Source of the DNA: Mangrovimonas sp. YM274
Lineage (GTDB): Bacteria > Bacteroidota > Bacteroidia > Flavobacteriales > Flavobacteriaceae
Length of the DNA stretch: 64,000 nucleotides
Assembly: GCF_030908385.1 (NCBI RefSeq)
Contig: NZ_CP133091.1
Span: 558,001-622,000, forward strand
Direction of reading: 5' to 3'
Shown piece by piece: positions 34,360 through 43,291 of this stretch; the stretch's first letter is position 1, and each line of letters opens with the position of its first letter. A model generated the notes under the pieces. It searched no databases. It saw only the letters and a program-made list of their open reading frames with translations, and was not told where the DNA came from. The position numbers were made by a program, and so were the translations under genes.

Positions 34360-35901
34360 ATGGATAAAGAATTGATTATAAGATCTGGTTCCGATATTGT
34401 TGATTTTGCCTTATTAAAAGATGGAAAACTTATTGAATTACATAAAGATGAAGAAGATAACAACTTTTCGGTTGGTGATGTGTTTATAGCCAAAATTAGA
34501 AAAGCTGTTCCGGGCCTGAATGCCGCATTCGTGAATGTGGGGTATGAAAAGGATGCTTTTTTGCACTATCATGATTTAGGACCTAAATTACCTTCGCTTT
34601 TAAAATTCGTAAAACGTGTAAGCACAGGAAAAAACACCGATTTTTTACTCAAAAACTTTCAGTTTGAAAAGGATATCGATAAGGATGGCAGCATTTCAAA
34701 TGTATTAAAAGCCAACCAATCTATCTTAGTTCAAATTGTAAAGGAGCCAATTTCCACCAAAGGTCCCCGCATTAGTTCAGAACTGTCTATTGCAGGGCGT
34801 TATTTGGTGTTGGTGCCGTTTTCAGATCGCATTTCAATTTCTCAAAAAATTGAATCCAAAGAGGAAAAAGACCGTTTGAAACGCTTGGTAAAAAGCATTA
34901 CGCCAAAGGGATTTGGAGTCATTGTACGTACCGTAGCCGAAGACAAAAAGGTTGCCGAATTGGACAAAGACCTGCAAAACTTGCTCAACAGGTGGACGGC
35001 CATGTGTAAAAAATTGAACAGAGCACATCATCCAAGCAAAGTGCTGGGAGAAATGAACAAAGCATCCTCTATTTTGAGGGATATTTTTAACGATTCATTC
35101 TCTAGCATTATTGTAGATGATGAAGCTATGTACGGTCAAATTAAAGATTATGTGCAAGAAATTGCACCTAATAAAGAGTCCATTGTAAAGTTGTATAAAA
35201 ATGGCGTGCCAATCTTTGAAAAGTTTGGTATAGAACGCCAAATAAAAACATCTTTCGGACGCACAGTATCTATGGCCAAGGGCGCCTATTTGGTAATTGA
35301 ACACACCGAAGCCCTTCACGTTATAGATGTTAACAGTGGTAATCGCTCCAACAAAGAAAAAAATCAAGAGGACACTGCTTTAGAAGTCAATTTAATATCA
35401 GCATCAGAAATAGCCCGACAGCTGCGCTTGCGCGATATGGGCGGTATCATCGTAGTGGATTTCATTGACATGGGGAAAGCAGAGAACCGGAAAAAACTTT
35501 ACAATCATCTTCGCGACGAAATGCAGGATGATAAAGCAAAGCATAAAATATTGCCTCCTAGTAAGTTTGGGCTGGTACAAATCACCAGACAACGTGTACG
35601 CCCAGAGCGCAATATTGAAACCAAGGAAGAAAATCCTAACGGTGCTGGAGATGAAATAGAAGCGCCAATTAAAATTGTGCAAAAGATTACCCAGGACATG
35701 GAACGTATTTTCAAAAAAGACTACAAAAAGGTGACCCTAAACACACATCCTTTTATAGCGGCCTTTTTAACAAAAGGCTTTCCTTCAATACGTTCTAAAT
35801 GGTTTTTAGAACATAAAAAATGGGTAAAGGTATTACCCAGAGATGCTTACACATATCTTGAATATCATTTTTTTGACAAAAATGGTAAGGAAATCAAATA
35901 A
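34360..35901 (+). CDS. rng: Ribonuclease G/E family endoribonuclease
   Basis: Cuts rRNA precursors and mRNA in the cytoplasm. The 513-residue protein has an N-terminal S1-like RNA-binding domain (VGDVFIAKIRKAVPGLNAAFVNVGYEKDAFLHYHDL, about 38-73) with an insertion, and the catalytic core with D323 in VIDVNSGNRS and D367 in IIVVDFIDM, the two Mg-binding aspartates of the family. It lacks the long C-terminal scaffold of E. coli RNase E, so it is RNase G-like. The zinc-link CPxCxG of RNase E/G is not seen; the corresponding stretch is QITRQRVRPERN without the Cys pair. A terminator follows. Confidence 0.95.
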   Translation: MDKELIIRSGSDIVDFALLKDGKLIELHKDEEDNNFSVGDVFIAKIRKAVPGLNAAFVNVGYEKDAFLHYHDLGPKLPSLLKFVKRVSTGKNTDFLLKNFQFEKDIDKDGSISNVLKANQSILVQIVKEPISTKGPRISSELSIAGRYLVLVPFSDRISISQKIESKEEKDRLKRLVKSITPKGFGVIVRTVAEDKKVAELDKDLQNLLNRWTAMCKKLNRAHHPSKVLGEMNKASSILRDIFNDSFSSIIVDDEAMYGQIKDYVQEIAPNKESIVKLYKNGVPIFEKFGIERQIKTSFGRTVSMAKGAYLVIEHTEALHVIDVNSGNRSNKEKNQEDTALEVNLISASEIARQLRLRDMGGIIVVDFIDMGKAENRKKLYNHLRDEMQDDKAKHKILPPSKFGLVQITRQRVRPERNIETKEENPNGAGDEIEAPIKIVQKITQDMERIFKKDYKKVTLNTHPFIAAFLTKGFPSIRSKWFLEHKKWVKVLPRDAYTYLEYHFFDKNGKEIK

Positions 35902-35911
35902 TATCAAAAAC

Positions 35912-35946
35912 AAACCCCTTTCAAATAATATTGGAAGGGGTTTTTT
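35912..35946. terminator. Terminator between rng and the aldo/keto reductase gene
   Basis: A nine-base stem (35912-35920 with 35935-35943, core ACCCCTT/AAGGGGT) is followed by T6 forward and preceded by an A-rich stretch, so it can serve both converging genes. Confidence 0.82.
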
Positions 35947-35967
35947 GTTTGTAATGTTGAATTTTGC

Positions 35968-37008
35968 TTAAGTGGCGGGATTTGGCATTAGTGTGTGCAC
36001 TTCATTGATAGCTTTTAAAAGATCATCATTTAAGGCTACATGAATACTTCCGATATTTTCTTCAAGTTGTTCTAGGCTGGTAGCGCCTATAATATTACTG
36101 GTTACAAAAGGTTGTTGCGTAACAAAAGCCAACGACATTTGGGCCAATGTCATATTGTTACCTTCTGCAATTTCTAGGTAGCGTTTGGTGGCTTCGGTAC
36201 ATTGTTCGCTGCTATATCTAGAGAATCTAGGGAATAGTTTTAATCTAGCATTGTCGGCTGCCGTGCCTTTGATATATTTTCCAGACAAGACTCCAAAGGC
36301 CATAGGTGAATAGGCCAATAAACCAATATTTTCCCGAATGGAGATTTCTGCCAAATCGCCTTCAAAAGTTCTGTTTAAAAGAGAGTAGGCATTTTGAATG
36401 GTTTTCATTCTTGGTAAGCTGTTCTTTTTGGATTCTTCCAAAAAACGCATGGTTCCCCAAGCCTTTTCATTGCTTAAACCAATATGACGGATTTTTCCAG
36501 CTTTAATTTGAAGATCTAATTTATGAAGGACTTCCTTAAAGTTGTCTTCCCATGCATCATTGGGATTGTGTTTGTAATCACGAGTTCCAAAGGTGTTGGT
36601 TTCACGTTCTGGCCAATGAATTTGATAGAGGTCTATATAATCCGTTTGAAGACGTTTTAATTCATTATTTACGGCTTCTTCAATGGAATCTCCTTGAAGT
36701 CCTGTAGTTCTAATATGGGCTGTATAATCACTAGGGCGGCCTACAATTTTACTAGCGATAATCACCTTGTCGCGATTTCCCCGTTCCTTTAACCAGTTGC
36801 CTATAATCTTACTAGTGGATCCTTGGGTTTCAGGGCTTGCAGGTACTGGATACATTTCTGCCGTATCAAAGAAATTGATGCCTTTATCCAAAGCCATGTC
36901 CATTTGGGCAAAACCTTCTTCTTGGGTGTTTTGGTTGCCCCAAGTCATGGTGCCTAAACAAATTTTACTAACTTTTATGTCGGTATGAGGTATAGTGGTG
37001 TATTTCAT
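35968..37008 (-). CDS. tas: Tas-like NADP(H)-dependent aldo/keto reductase
   Basis: A 346-residue TIM-barrel oxidoreductase. It closely follows E. coli Tas: MKYTTIPHTDIKVSKICLGTMTWG at the start and FFDTAEMYPVPASPETQG at 47-64. The catalytic tetrad of the superfamily is visible as D48, Y53, K87 and H131. The coenzyme-binding end (NIIGATSLEQLEENI) is near 315. The physiological substrate is unknown; E. coli Tas was found as a suppressor of tyrosine auxotrophy. It appears monocistronic, with a terminator on each side. Confidence 0.92.
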   Translation of the reverse strand: MKYTTIPHTDIKVSKICLGTMTWGNQNTQEEGFAQMDMALDKGINFFDTAEMYPVPASPETQGSTSKIIGNWLKERGNRDKVIIASKIVGRPSDYTAHIRTTGLQGDSIEEAVNNELKRLQTDYIDLYQIHWPERETNTFGTRDYKHNPNDAWEDNFKEVLHKLDLQIKAGKIRHIGLSNEKAWGTMRFLEESKKNSLPRMKTIQNAYSLLNRTFEGDLAEISIRENIGLLAYSPMAFGVLSGKYIKGTAADNARLKLFPRFSRYSSEQCTEATKRYLEIAEGNNMTLAQMSLAFVTQQPFVTSNIIGATSLEQLEENIGSIHVALNDDLLKAINEVHTLMPNPAT

Positions 37009-37051
37009 TGTATGTTGCTGTTTTGTATTCGAAAAAAAGAAGGTTAAAGAT

Positions 37052-37087
37052 AAAAAAACCTTTCCGCGCTAAGCATGGAAAGGTTTT
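37052..37087 (-). terminator. Terminator after the OmpA-like lipoprotein gene (reverse strand)
   Basis: An eleven-base stem (37055-37065 with 37077-37087, core CCTTTCC/GGAAAGG). Read on the reverse strand it ends in a T run. Confidence 0.85.
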
Positions 37088-37110
37088 AAAACTATGTTAA
37101 TGTTATTGGT

Positions 37111-38070
37111 TTAGATATCCTCCAACAGTTTCGATATTTCGTCCAATTTAGGTGTTAGAATAACTTCAATACGTCTGTTTTTAGCTCTCCCTTCTGGAGT
37201 ATCATTGGAAGCTATTGGCGCAAATTCCCCACGTCCGGCCGCCGTTAAGTTTTCAGGGTTGATGGAAGGGTTTTCTCTTAAAATGTTTACAATGGCTGTA
37301 GCACGTTTTGTAGACAAATCCCAGTTTCCTTTTAACTGCCCATTGCCTTGGTAAGGCACGTCATCTGTATGGCCTTCAATTAAAATAGCAATATCTGGAT
37401 TTTCTGCCAATACGCTACCCAATTGCTGAACGGCCTCTTTACCATTCGCACCTACAGCCCAGCTTCCAGATTGGAATAATAATTTATTCTCCATAGAAAT
37501 GTAAACTTTTCCACCGCGTTGCTCAACGGTTAATCCTTTACCTTCAAAGTTGGTCAAGGCTTTGGAAATGGCGTCCTTAAGTTGTCCCATGGCGGCATCT
37601 TTGGAAGCAATCACGTGCTCCAATTCTGCCACACGTTGTGAGCGAGCTTCCAATTCTTGCTTTAGTTTCTCCAAACGGGCATTTTCGTTTGCCAAAGCTT
37701 GCTCTTTAGCTTCCAATTGGGCTAAAAGCTCTCGGTTTTTCTGTGCGTTCTTTGCAATTTCCGAAGAACTGTTTTTCTCAAGGGCGTCGTAAGACGACTT
37801 CAAGTTGGATAAGTTGGCTTTGGTAGCTTCGTAGTCACTTTTTAAGGCGTCACGCTGTGCCACGGCAGCATCATATTCTTTTTGTAATCTGTCAAGATCG
37901 TTTTTGGTCTTGTTCAAGTTTTCCGAAAGGCTGCTGTTTTGGTCAGCCAAATCGCGATTTTCTTTCTTCAATTCGGCATATTTGTCTTCCAAATCGGTGT
38001 AGATTTTTTTGGAAACACAGGAAGTGGCCAACATAAGTGAAAGGGCAACAACTGAAATTTTTTTAAGCAT
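37111..38070 (-). CDS. OmpA-family peptidoglycan-binding lipoprotein with coiled coil
   Basis: A 319-residue lipoprotein (lipobox ATSC18). Residues about 25-165 form a long coiled coil with regular heptads (DLEDKYAELKKENRDLADQN and following). The C-terminal 120 residues are an OmpA domain: LIEGHTDDVPYQG, NWDLSTKRATAIVNIL, and GRGEFAPIASNDTPEGRAKNRRIEV, with the D and R that bind diaminopimelate of peptidoglycan. It probably tethers the outer membrane to the wall and spaces the two layers, like Pal. It has its own terminator; exonuclease III lies upstream in the same direction. Confidence 0.9.
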   Translation of the reverse strand: MLKKISVVALSLMLATSCVSKKIYTDLEDKYAELKKENRDLADQNSSLSENLNKTKNDLDRLQKEYDAAVAQRDALKSDYEATKANLSNLKSSYDALEKNSSSEIAKNAQKNRELLAQLEAKEQALANENARLEKLKQELEARSQRVAELEHVIASKDAAMGQLKDAISKALTNFEGKGLTVEQRGGKVYISMENKLLFQSGSWAVGANGKEAVQQLGSVLAENPDIAILIEGHTDDVPYQGNGQLKGNWDLSTKRATAIVNILRENPSINPENLTAAGRGEFAPIASNDTPEGRAKNRRIEVILTPKLDEISKLLEDI

Positions 38071-38112
38071 ACGGGATAAATTTTTAAATGTTGTTTAGTA
38101 ATAAAATTTGGT

Positions 38113-38874
38113 TTAAGCTTCTATTTCCAATAAAATTGGACAGTGGTCGCTATGAACTGCTTCTGACAGGATAACGCTTCTTTTGATTTTTTCTTGTAAA
38201 GGCTCGGTTACCATGCTGTAATCCAAACGCCAGCCTTTATTATTGGCTCTGGAATTGGCTCTATAGCTCCACCAAGTGTATTCTTGTTTTTCGGGGTGCA
38301 AATGTCTGAAGGCATCTATAAATCCGCTATCGATAAACTGTCCCAACCATTCGCGTTCTTCTGGTAAAAACCCGGAAACTCCCTTCATTTTAGGATTGTG
38401 GATATCAATTTCTTCATGACAAATATTGTAATCGCCACACACAATTAGGTTTGGGTGGGTTTCACGCAAGTTGTCTAAATATTCATGAATCATGTTCATA
38501 TATTCAAATTTGTGGGCCAACCTATCGTCATTGGTTCCTGAAGGCAAATACATGCTCATTACAGAAACCCCATTAAAGTCAGCTCTTAGGTTGCGACCTT
38601 CAAAATCCATGGACTCAATTCCTGTGCCATACTCCACATGGTCGGGTTCAATTTTGCTTAAAATGGCAACCCCGCTATAGCCTTTTTTTTGTGCGCTGAA
38701 CCAATAGTTGTGGGTATAGCCTGCTTCGGTAAAAAGATCGAGGTCTAATTGGCTTTCCATAGCCTTTATTTCTTGAAGGCAGATAACATCAGGATTTGCA
38801 CTTTTGAGCCAGTCCATAAATCCTTTGTTAATAGCTGCCCTGATGCCATTGACATTGTAAGAAATGATTTTCAT
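38113..38874 (-). CDS. xth: Exodeoxyribonuclease III
   Basis: AP endonuclease and 3'-5' exonuclease of base-excision repair. The 253-residue protein has the endonuclease/exonuclease/phosphatase fold: N7-N9 segment in IISYNVNGIRAA, metal-binding E35 in CLQEIKAME, D148 and N150 in VCGDYNICHEEIDIHNPK, and the catalytic H244 in HSDHCPI. The WWSYRANSRANNKGWRLDY motif is typical. It is monocistronic or read into the OmpA-like gene. Confidence 0.96.
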   Translation of the reverse strand: MKIISYNVNGIRAAINKGFMDWLKSANPDVICLQEIKAMESQLDLDLFTEAGYTHNYWFSAQKKGYSGVAILSKIEPDHVEYGTGIESMDFEGRNLRADFNGVSVMSMYLPSGTNDDRLAHKFEYMNMIHEYLDNLRETHPNLIVCGDYNICHEEIDIHNPKMKGVSGFLPEEREWLGQFIDSGFIDAFRHLHPEKQEYTWWSYRANSRANNKGWRLDYSMVTEPLQEKIKRSVILSEAVHSDHCPILLEIEA

Positions 38875-39119
38875 ATATGATTGTAAATTAAATAGAATGC
38901 TGCCGTTTGTTCTGTTTTGTACAGATGCGATTTAAGAAACGGCAAATTTCAGCTAAAATAAATAATACAGTACTTTTACGCCATTATTTTATGGAGCTTT
39001 TAACGATAAAATAATTTTTATCTTATGAAGTTTTAGTATCAGATGAAATACTACGGTCTTAAAGGTGATATGTAAGACCAAAGTTTGACATCTGCTGAAA
39101 AGGAAGTTTAAATCCCGTA
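38875..39119 (+). other. Intergenic leader with two hairpins before the 1136-residue outer-membrane protein
   Basis: No gene is seen in this gap. One perfect seven-base hairpin lies at 39005-39022 (GATAAAA/TTTTATC). A nested structure lies at 39040-39094: outer CAGATG (39040-39045) with CATCTG (39089-39094), inner GGTCTTA (39055-39061) with TAAGACC (39073-39079). Only weak -7 candidates are visible. Confidence 0.4.
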
Positions 39120-42100
39120 ATGAGAATACCGCTAAGTGTTATATGTTTATTCCTGTCGTTTTGTGCATTTGCGCAGGAGCTTCCGTCACATTACAGGACT
39201 AAAAAACTGGCGGTTCGCGATACTGTTCAAATTGATACCGTGAGTATTAATTCCAGTAGGTTTTTGGTAAAAACAAAACGGAACACTCCTGTAGATTCAT
39301 CCTTTTATTTCATCGATTTTTCAAAAGCCTTGTTGGTGTTTAAAAAGCCAATTGAAACGGATACTATTGTTGTAGACTATTTGCGGTTCCCTGATTTTAT
39401 GACACGGCGTTATTTTCAGTTGGACGACAAAATCATTGTTGAAGATACCAAAGACATGCAGCGTTTGTACAAACTGCAGCAGTCTACTGTGGAGAAAACA
39501 TTTACGCCTTTTGAAGGATTGTCTACTTCGGGTAGTATTTCTCGTGGAGTCACCATTGGGAACAACCAGAATTCTGTATTGAATAGTGAATTGGATTTGC
39601 AGATTTCTGGTAAATTGAGTGATAAAGTATCGCTTAGGGCATCTATTCAAGATGCTAATATTCCTCTGCAGGAAAGTGGCTATTCCCAACGTTTGGATGA
39701 ATTTGATCAGGTATTTATTGAACTGATGAGCGACCGATGGAACATCAGGGCGGGAGATATCGATTTGGGTACGACCAATACCTATTTTGGAAATTTCAGC
39801 AAGCGGGTTCAGGGTTTGTTGGTAAATGCCAATTTGGAGCATCCTAACTCCGAAACAAACCTATTTGCTTCGGGTGCTTTGGTGAGAGGGCAGTTTACCA
39901 CGAGTAAATTTACGGCAGAAGAAGGAAATCAAGGGCCTTATAAATTGCGTGGCCCCAATAATGAGTTGTTTGTGTTGATAGTATCTGGGAGTGAAACGGT
40001 GTATGTAAATGGCGTTCCTGTGGAGCGGGGCGAAAACAAGGATTATATCATAGATTACAATGCGGGAGAGATTATTTTCAATTCTACCTATCCCATTACT
40101 TCGGAAATGCGGATCACGGTCGATTATCAATTTAGTGAGCGCAATTATTCCAGGTTTATAGTGTTTGGAGGTGGTGCCCACGAAACCGAAAAGCTCAAAA
40201 TAGGCGCTTCTGTCTATTCCGAAGTAGATGCTAAAAATCAACCTTTGCAGCAAAACTTGTCCGACGATCAAAAGGAAATTTTGTTCAACGCAGGAGACGA
40301 CAATTCATTGATGGTGGCACCATCTGCCATTCCTGAAACCTTTAGCGATAACAGGATTCTCTACAGGAAGGAGGTGGTTGATGGAGAAGAAATTTATGTG
40401 TTCTCCAGTAATCCTGAGGATGAACTGTACAGTGTGAAGTTTACTTTGGTAGGAGACAATCAAGGCAATTATATTTTGGTGAGCAGCGATGCTATTTCCA
40501 ATATTTATGAATACGTTGCACCGATAAATGGTGTGCCACAAGGAAATTATGAGCCTGTTGTAAAACTAATAGCGCCTACCAAATTGCAATTGGCAGTGGT
40601 AAATGCTTCCTATCAACCTACGGATAAAACCGATATTTATTTTGAAGTAGCTGGGAGCAAAAATGATGAAAACCTATTTTCTACTTTGGACGATGGCAAT
40701 AACGATGGTTTTGCGGCGAAGTTGAAAGTGAAACAGGCTTTGGTGAAAACGGATAGTCTGTGGAACTTAAACGTGTTTGTGGATGGCGATATCATCCAAA
40801 AGAATTTTAAGACAATCCAGCGGTTGTACTATGCTGAATTTAACAGAGACTGGAATTTGGAAGATCCCTTAGGCAATCAAAGTTTATTGACTGCTGGAGT
40901 GGAGTTGTTGCACTCTAAAAAAGGGACAGCCAATTATAGGTTTGAACATCTCAACTTCTCTGAAAACTTTAATGGGAATAAACACAATGTTTTTGCCAAC
41001 TTATATTTGAATAAGTGGAGTATTTATTCAAATTCTAGCTTTTTGGATAATAGAAGTAGCTTAACGACATCTACGTTCTTAAGAAGTTTTAACCGTTTAA
41101 CGTATAGTTTAAAAAAGCAATGGGTGGGAGGCAAATTCGCCATGGAAGATAATGAGCAAAGAGAACGCGCTACAGATGACCTTACTAATTTGAGTCAGCG
41201 TTTTAAAGCTTATGAAGTTTTTACTGGGGTTGGGGACAGTACAGGGGTATTTGTGGAGTTGGGCTATAAACATCGCGTCAATGATAGTTTAAGGGAAAAC
41301 AGAATTACTAAGGTGAGCCATTCCAATACATACTATTTGAAATCCAAACTCATACAAAATACCAATACCAATCTTGGGGTGTATGTCAATTATAGAAATC
41401 TAAAGTCGGTGGATGCTCAAGTCGAGAATGAACAATCTTTAAACTCAAGAGTGGTGTTCAATCAAAAGTTGTTTAAACAAATCGTACTTTGGAATACCAT
41501 TTATGAAACTAACTCGGGGACTTTGCCTCAGCAAGACTTTACCTATGTAGAAGTAGAGCCTGGCCAGGGAACATACAAATGGATTGATTATAATGATAAT
41601 GGTGTTCAGGAACTCAATGAATTTGAAGTGGCGCAATTTCAGGATGAGGGACAATTCATTAGGGTGTTGTTGCCTAACCAAGTATTTGTAAAGACCCATC
41701 AAAACAGATTGAGCCAAACGCTAACTTTAAACCCTGCTCAATGGTCTGTTGAGGAGCCGGGGACCAAGAAGTTTTTGTCTCATTTCTATAACCAAACTTC
41801 TTTTTTGATTGATAGTAAAAACAAAAGGGAAGGCGGAGAGTTCAATTTAAACCCGTTTGTAACGGAAGAGGATGATCTTTTAGCCTTGAGCCAAAGTATT
41901 CGTAATGTGTTGTTCTTTAATCGCGGCAAACAGCGTTATACAACCTCGTACACGTTTTTGAGCAATCGAAACAGGACGGTATTGTCTATAGGATTTCAAG
42001 AGAATAAATTAAAAAGTCATCAGCTAAACTTTAACCATAAGTTTGCCAAGAGTTGGTTGTTTAATTTTCAAAATAGTGTGGGAACCAATGAAAGTTTGAG

Positions 42101-42530
42101 TGAAAATTATGCCAGTAGAAATTATGAGATTGAAGAGGTGAGGTGTCATCCAAAACTATCGTATTTATTCAATGAAAATGCGCGATTTGATGTGTTTTAC
42201 CAATACACGACCAAAGAAAATGGTATTGGAGGTATGGAGTCACTTTCCCAAAACAATTACGGGGTGTCATTTACTTATAATAAAGCTCAAAAAGTGTCCT
42301 TGACGGGAGAACTCAACATGTTCCAAAATACTTTTGAAGGAAATTTGAATACGCCGGTTTCCTATCAGATTTTGGAAGGCTTGCAGCCTGGTAAAAACTT
42401 TACTTGGACCCTTTTGGCACAAAAGAAATTGACGAAGTTTTTAGACCTTAATCTTAACTATTTTGGACGCAAGACCGAAACCTCAGAAACCATACATACG
42501 GGAACGGTTCAATTGAAAGCATATTTTTAG
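39120..42530 (+). CDS. Large outer-membrane beta-barrel-like protein of unknown function
   Basis: An 1136-residue protein with a signal peptide (cleavage near FAQ19) and no lipobox. The N-terminal 130 residues are beta-rich; a plug-like region (about 140-230) has TSGSISRGVTIGNNQNSVLN and SLRASIQDANIPLQ. The motif DYIIDYNAGEIIFNSTYPITSEMRITVDYQ near 305-335 resembles a motif I recall from the large gliding/T9SS barrel SprA, but the protein is half the size of SprA. The remaining 700 residues are alternating aromatic/polar strands ending in GTVQLKAYF, as in an outer-membrane barrel. I cannot assign a function. It appears monocistronic with a structured leader. Confidence 0.7.
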   Translation: MRIPLSVICLFLSFCAFAQELPSHYRTKKLAVRDTVQIDTVSINSSRFLVKTKRNTPVDSSFYFIDFSKALLVFKKPIETDTIVVDYLRFPDFMTRRYFQLDDKIIVEDTKDMQRLYKLQQSTVEKTFTPFEGLSTSGSISRGVTIGNNQNSVLNSELDLQISGKLSDKVSLRASIQDANIPLQESGYSQRLDEFDQVFIELMSDRWNIRAGDIDLGTTNTYFGNFSKRVQGLLVNANLEHPNSETNLFASGALVRGQFTTSKFTAEEGNQGPYKLRGPNNELFVLIVSGSETVYVNGVPVERGENKDYIIDYNAGEIIFNSTYPITSEMRITVDYQFSERNYSRFIVFGGGAHETEKLKIGASVYSEVDAKNQPLQQNLSDDQKEILFNAGDDNSLMVAPSAIPETFSDNRILYRKEVVDGEEIYVFSSNPEDELYSVKFTLVGDNQGNYILVSSDAISNIYEYVAPINGVPQGNYEPVVKLIAPTKLQLAVVNASYQPTDKTDIYFEVAGSKNDENLFSTLDDGNNDGFAAKLKVKQALVKTDSLWNLNVFVDGDIIQKNFKTIQRLYYAEFNRDWNLEDPLGNQSLLTAGVELLHSKKGTANYRFEHLNFSENFNGNKHNVFANLYLNKWSIYSNSSFLDNRSSLTTSTFLRSFNRLTYSLKKQWVGGKFAMEDNEQRERATDDLTNLSQRFKAYEVFTGVGDSTGVFVELGYKHRVNDSLRENRITKVSHSNTYYLKSKLIQNTNTNLGVYVNYRNLKSVDAQVENEQSLNSRVVFNQKLFKQIVLWNTIYETNSGTLPQQDFTYVEVEPGQGTYKWIDYNDNGVQELNEFEVAQFQDEGQFIRVLLPNQVFVKTHQNRLSQTLTLNPAQWSVEEPGTKKFLSHFYNQTSFLIDSKNKREGGEFNLNPFVTEEDDLLALSQSIRNVLFFNRGKQRYTTSYTFLSNRNRTVLSIGFQENKLKSHQLNFNHKFAKSWLFNFQNSVGTNESLSENYASRNYEIEEVRCHPKLSYLFNENARFDVFYQYTTKENGIGGMESLSQNNYGVSFTYNKAQKVSLTGELNMFQNTFEGNLNTPVSYQILEGLQPGKNFTWTLLAQKKLTKFLDLNLNYFGRKTETSETIHTGTVQLKAYF

Positions 42531-42607
42531 AGATAAAGTAAAATTCTTACGCAACCTTTTTGTAGATTTCACATCTTAATTGGGATAACCAATCAATCAT
42601 TAATGCT

Positions 42608-43219
42608 ATGAAACATTTTAAACAAATGACTTTGTCAAAGGTGCTTACATTTTGTGCTTTTGCATTATTTTCTTCTGCAGTTGTAGCTCAAGAAACTCTT
42701 CATGATAATGAGGATGTGCCGAAAAGAATGGAGCTTAAAGCCAATGCCTTCAATCTTATTATCTTTAAAACAGTAGATATTTCGTTTGAATATTTAATCG
42801 ATTCAGAATCTTCGATTGGGGTTTCAGCCCTTTTCAATCTCAACGATCCGGAAGAGGATCATTATGATGAACCATACTACAATGAAAGATTTGCGTTAAC
42901 CCCTTATTATCGTCGTTATTTTTCAAGTAAATATGCTTGGGGGTTTTTCTTAGAAGCTTTTGGTATGTATAATCTGCAAGAAGATGGGTATTGGGAATAT
43001 TCATATGATTCAGTGAATGATATCCAAAATAAAAGATATATTGAGGACACCTCTGGTAATATTGCCTTTGGGATGTCTGTTGGGGCTAAGTTTGTTAGTA
43101 GTAAAGGGTTTTTGTTTGAGTTTTATGGAGGAGTTGGAAGAAATATTTTCACCTCTAATGATGATGCCGCTTCCGAGCTGGTGCCGCGTTTAGGGGCTAC
43201 TTTTGGGTATAGATTTTAA
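42608..43219 (+). CDS. DUF3575-like outer-membrane barrel protein
   Basis: A 203-residue protein with a signal peptide (cleavage near VVAQ28). The mature part has eight or so amphipathic strands: MELKANAFNLIIFKTVDISFEYLI at the start, FALTPYYRRYFS, and a C-terminal strand ending in Phe (LGATFGYRF). This is the DUF3575 pattern, a small barrel family of unknown role in Bacteroidota. It has its own terminator. The gap of 77 bases from the preceding large barrel gene leaves cotranscription possible. Confidence 0.8.
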   Translation: MKHFKQMTLSKVLTFCAFALFSSAVVAQETLHDNEDVPKRMELKANAFNLIIFKTVDISFEYLIDSESSIGVSALFNLNDPEEDHYDEPYYNERFALTPYYRRYFSSKYAWGFFLEAFGMYNLQEDGYWEYSYDSVNDIQNKRYIEDTSGNIAFGMSVGAKFVSSKGFLFEFYGGVGRNIFTSNDDAASELVPRLGATFGYRF

Positions 43220-43238
43220 AGTTACTATAAGTGTAAAT

Positions 43239-43270
43239 AAAAAATCCCAACCATTCGGTTGGGATTTTTT
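43239..43270. terminator. Bidirectional terminator between the DUF3575 gene and glyS
   Basis: A perfect 14-base stem (43239-43252 with 43257-43270; core ATCCCAACC/GGTTGGGAT) with a four-base loop and A/T flanks serves both converging genes. Confidence 0.92.
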
Positions 43271-43291
43271 GTTCTGTAATGGAGATGAAGT

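Noticed and set aside
39321-39842. 173-codon reverse frame in the 1136-residue gene
   Set aside because: It lies inside a convincing long forward gene, has no domain pattern and a composition expected of an antisense shadow.
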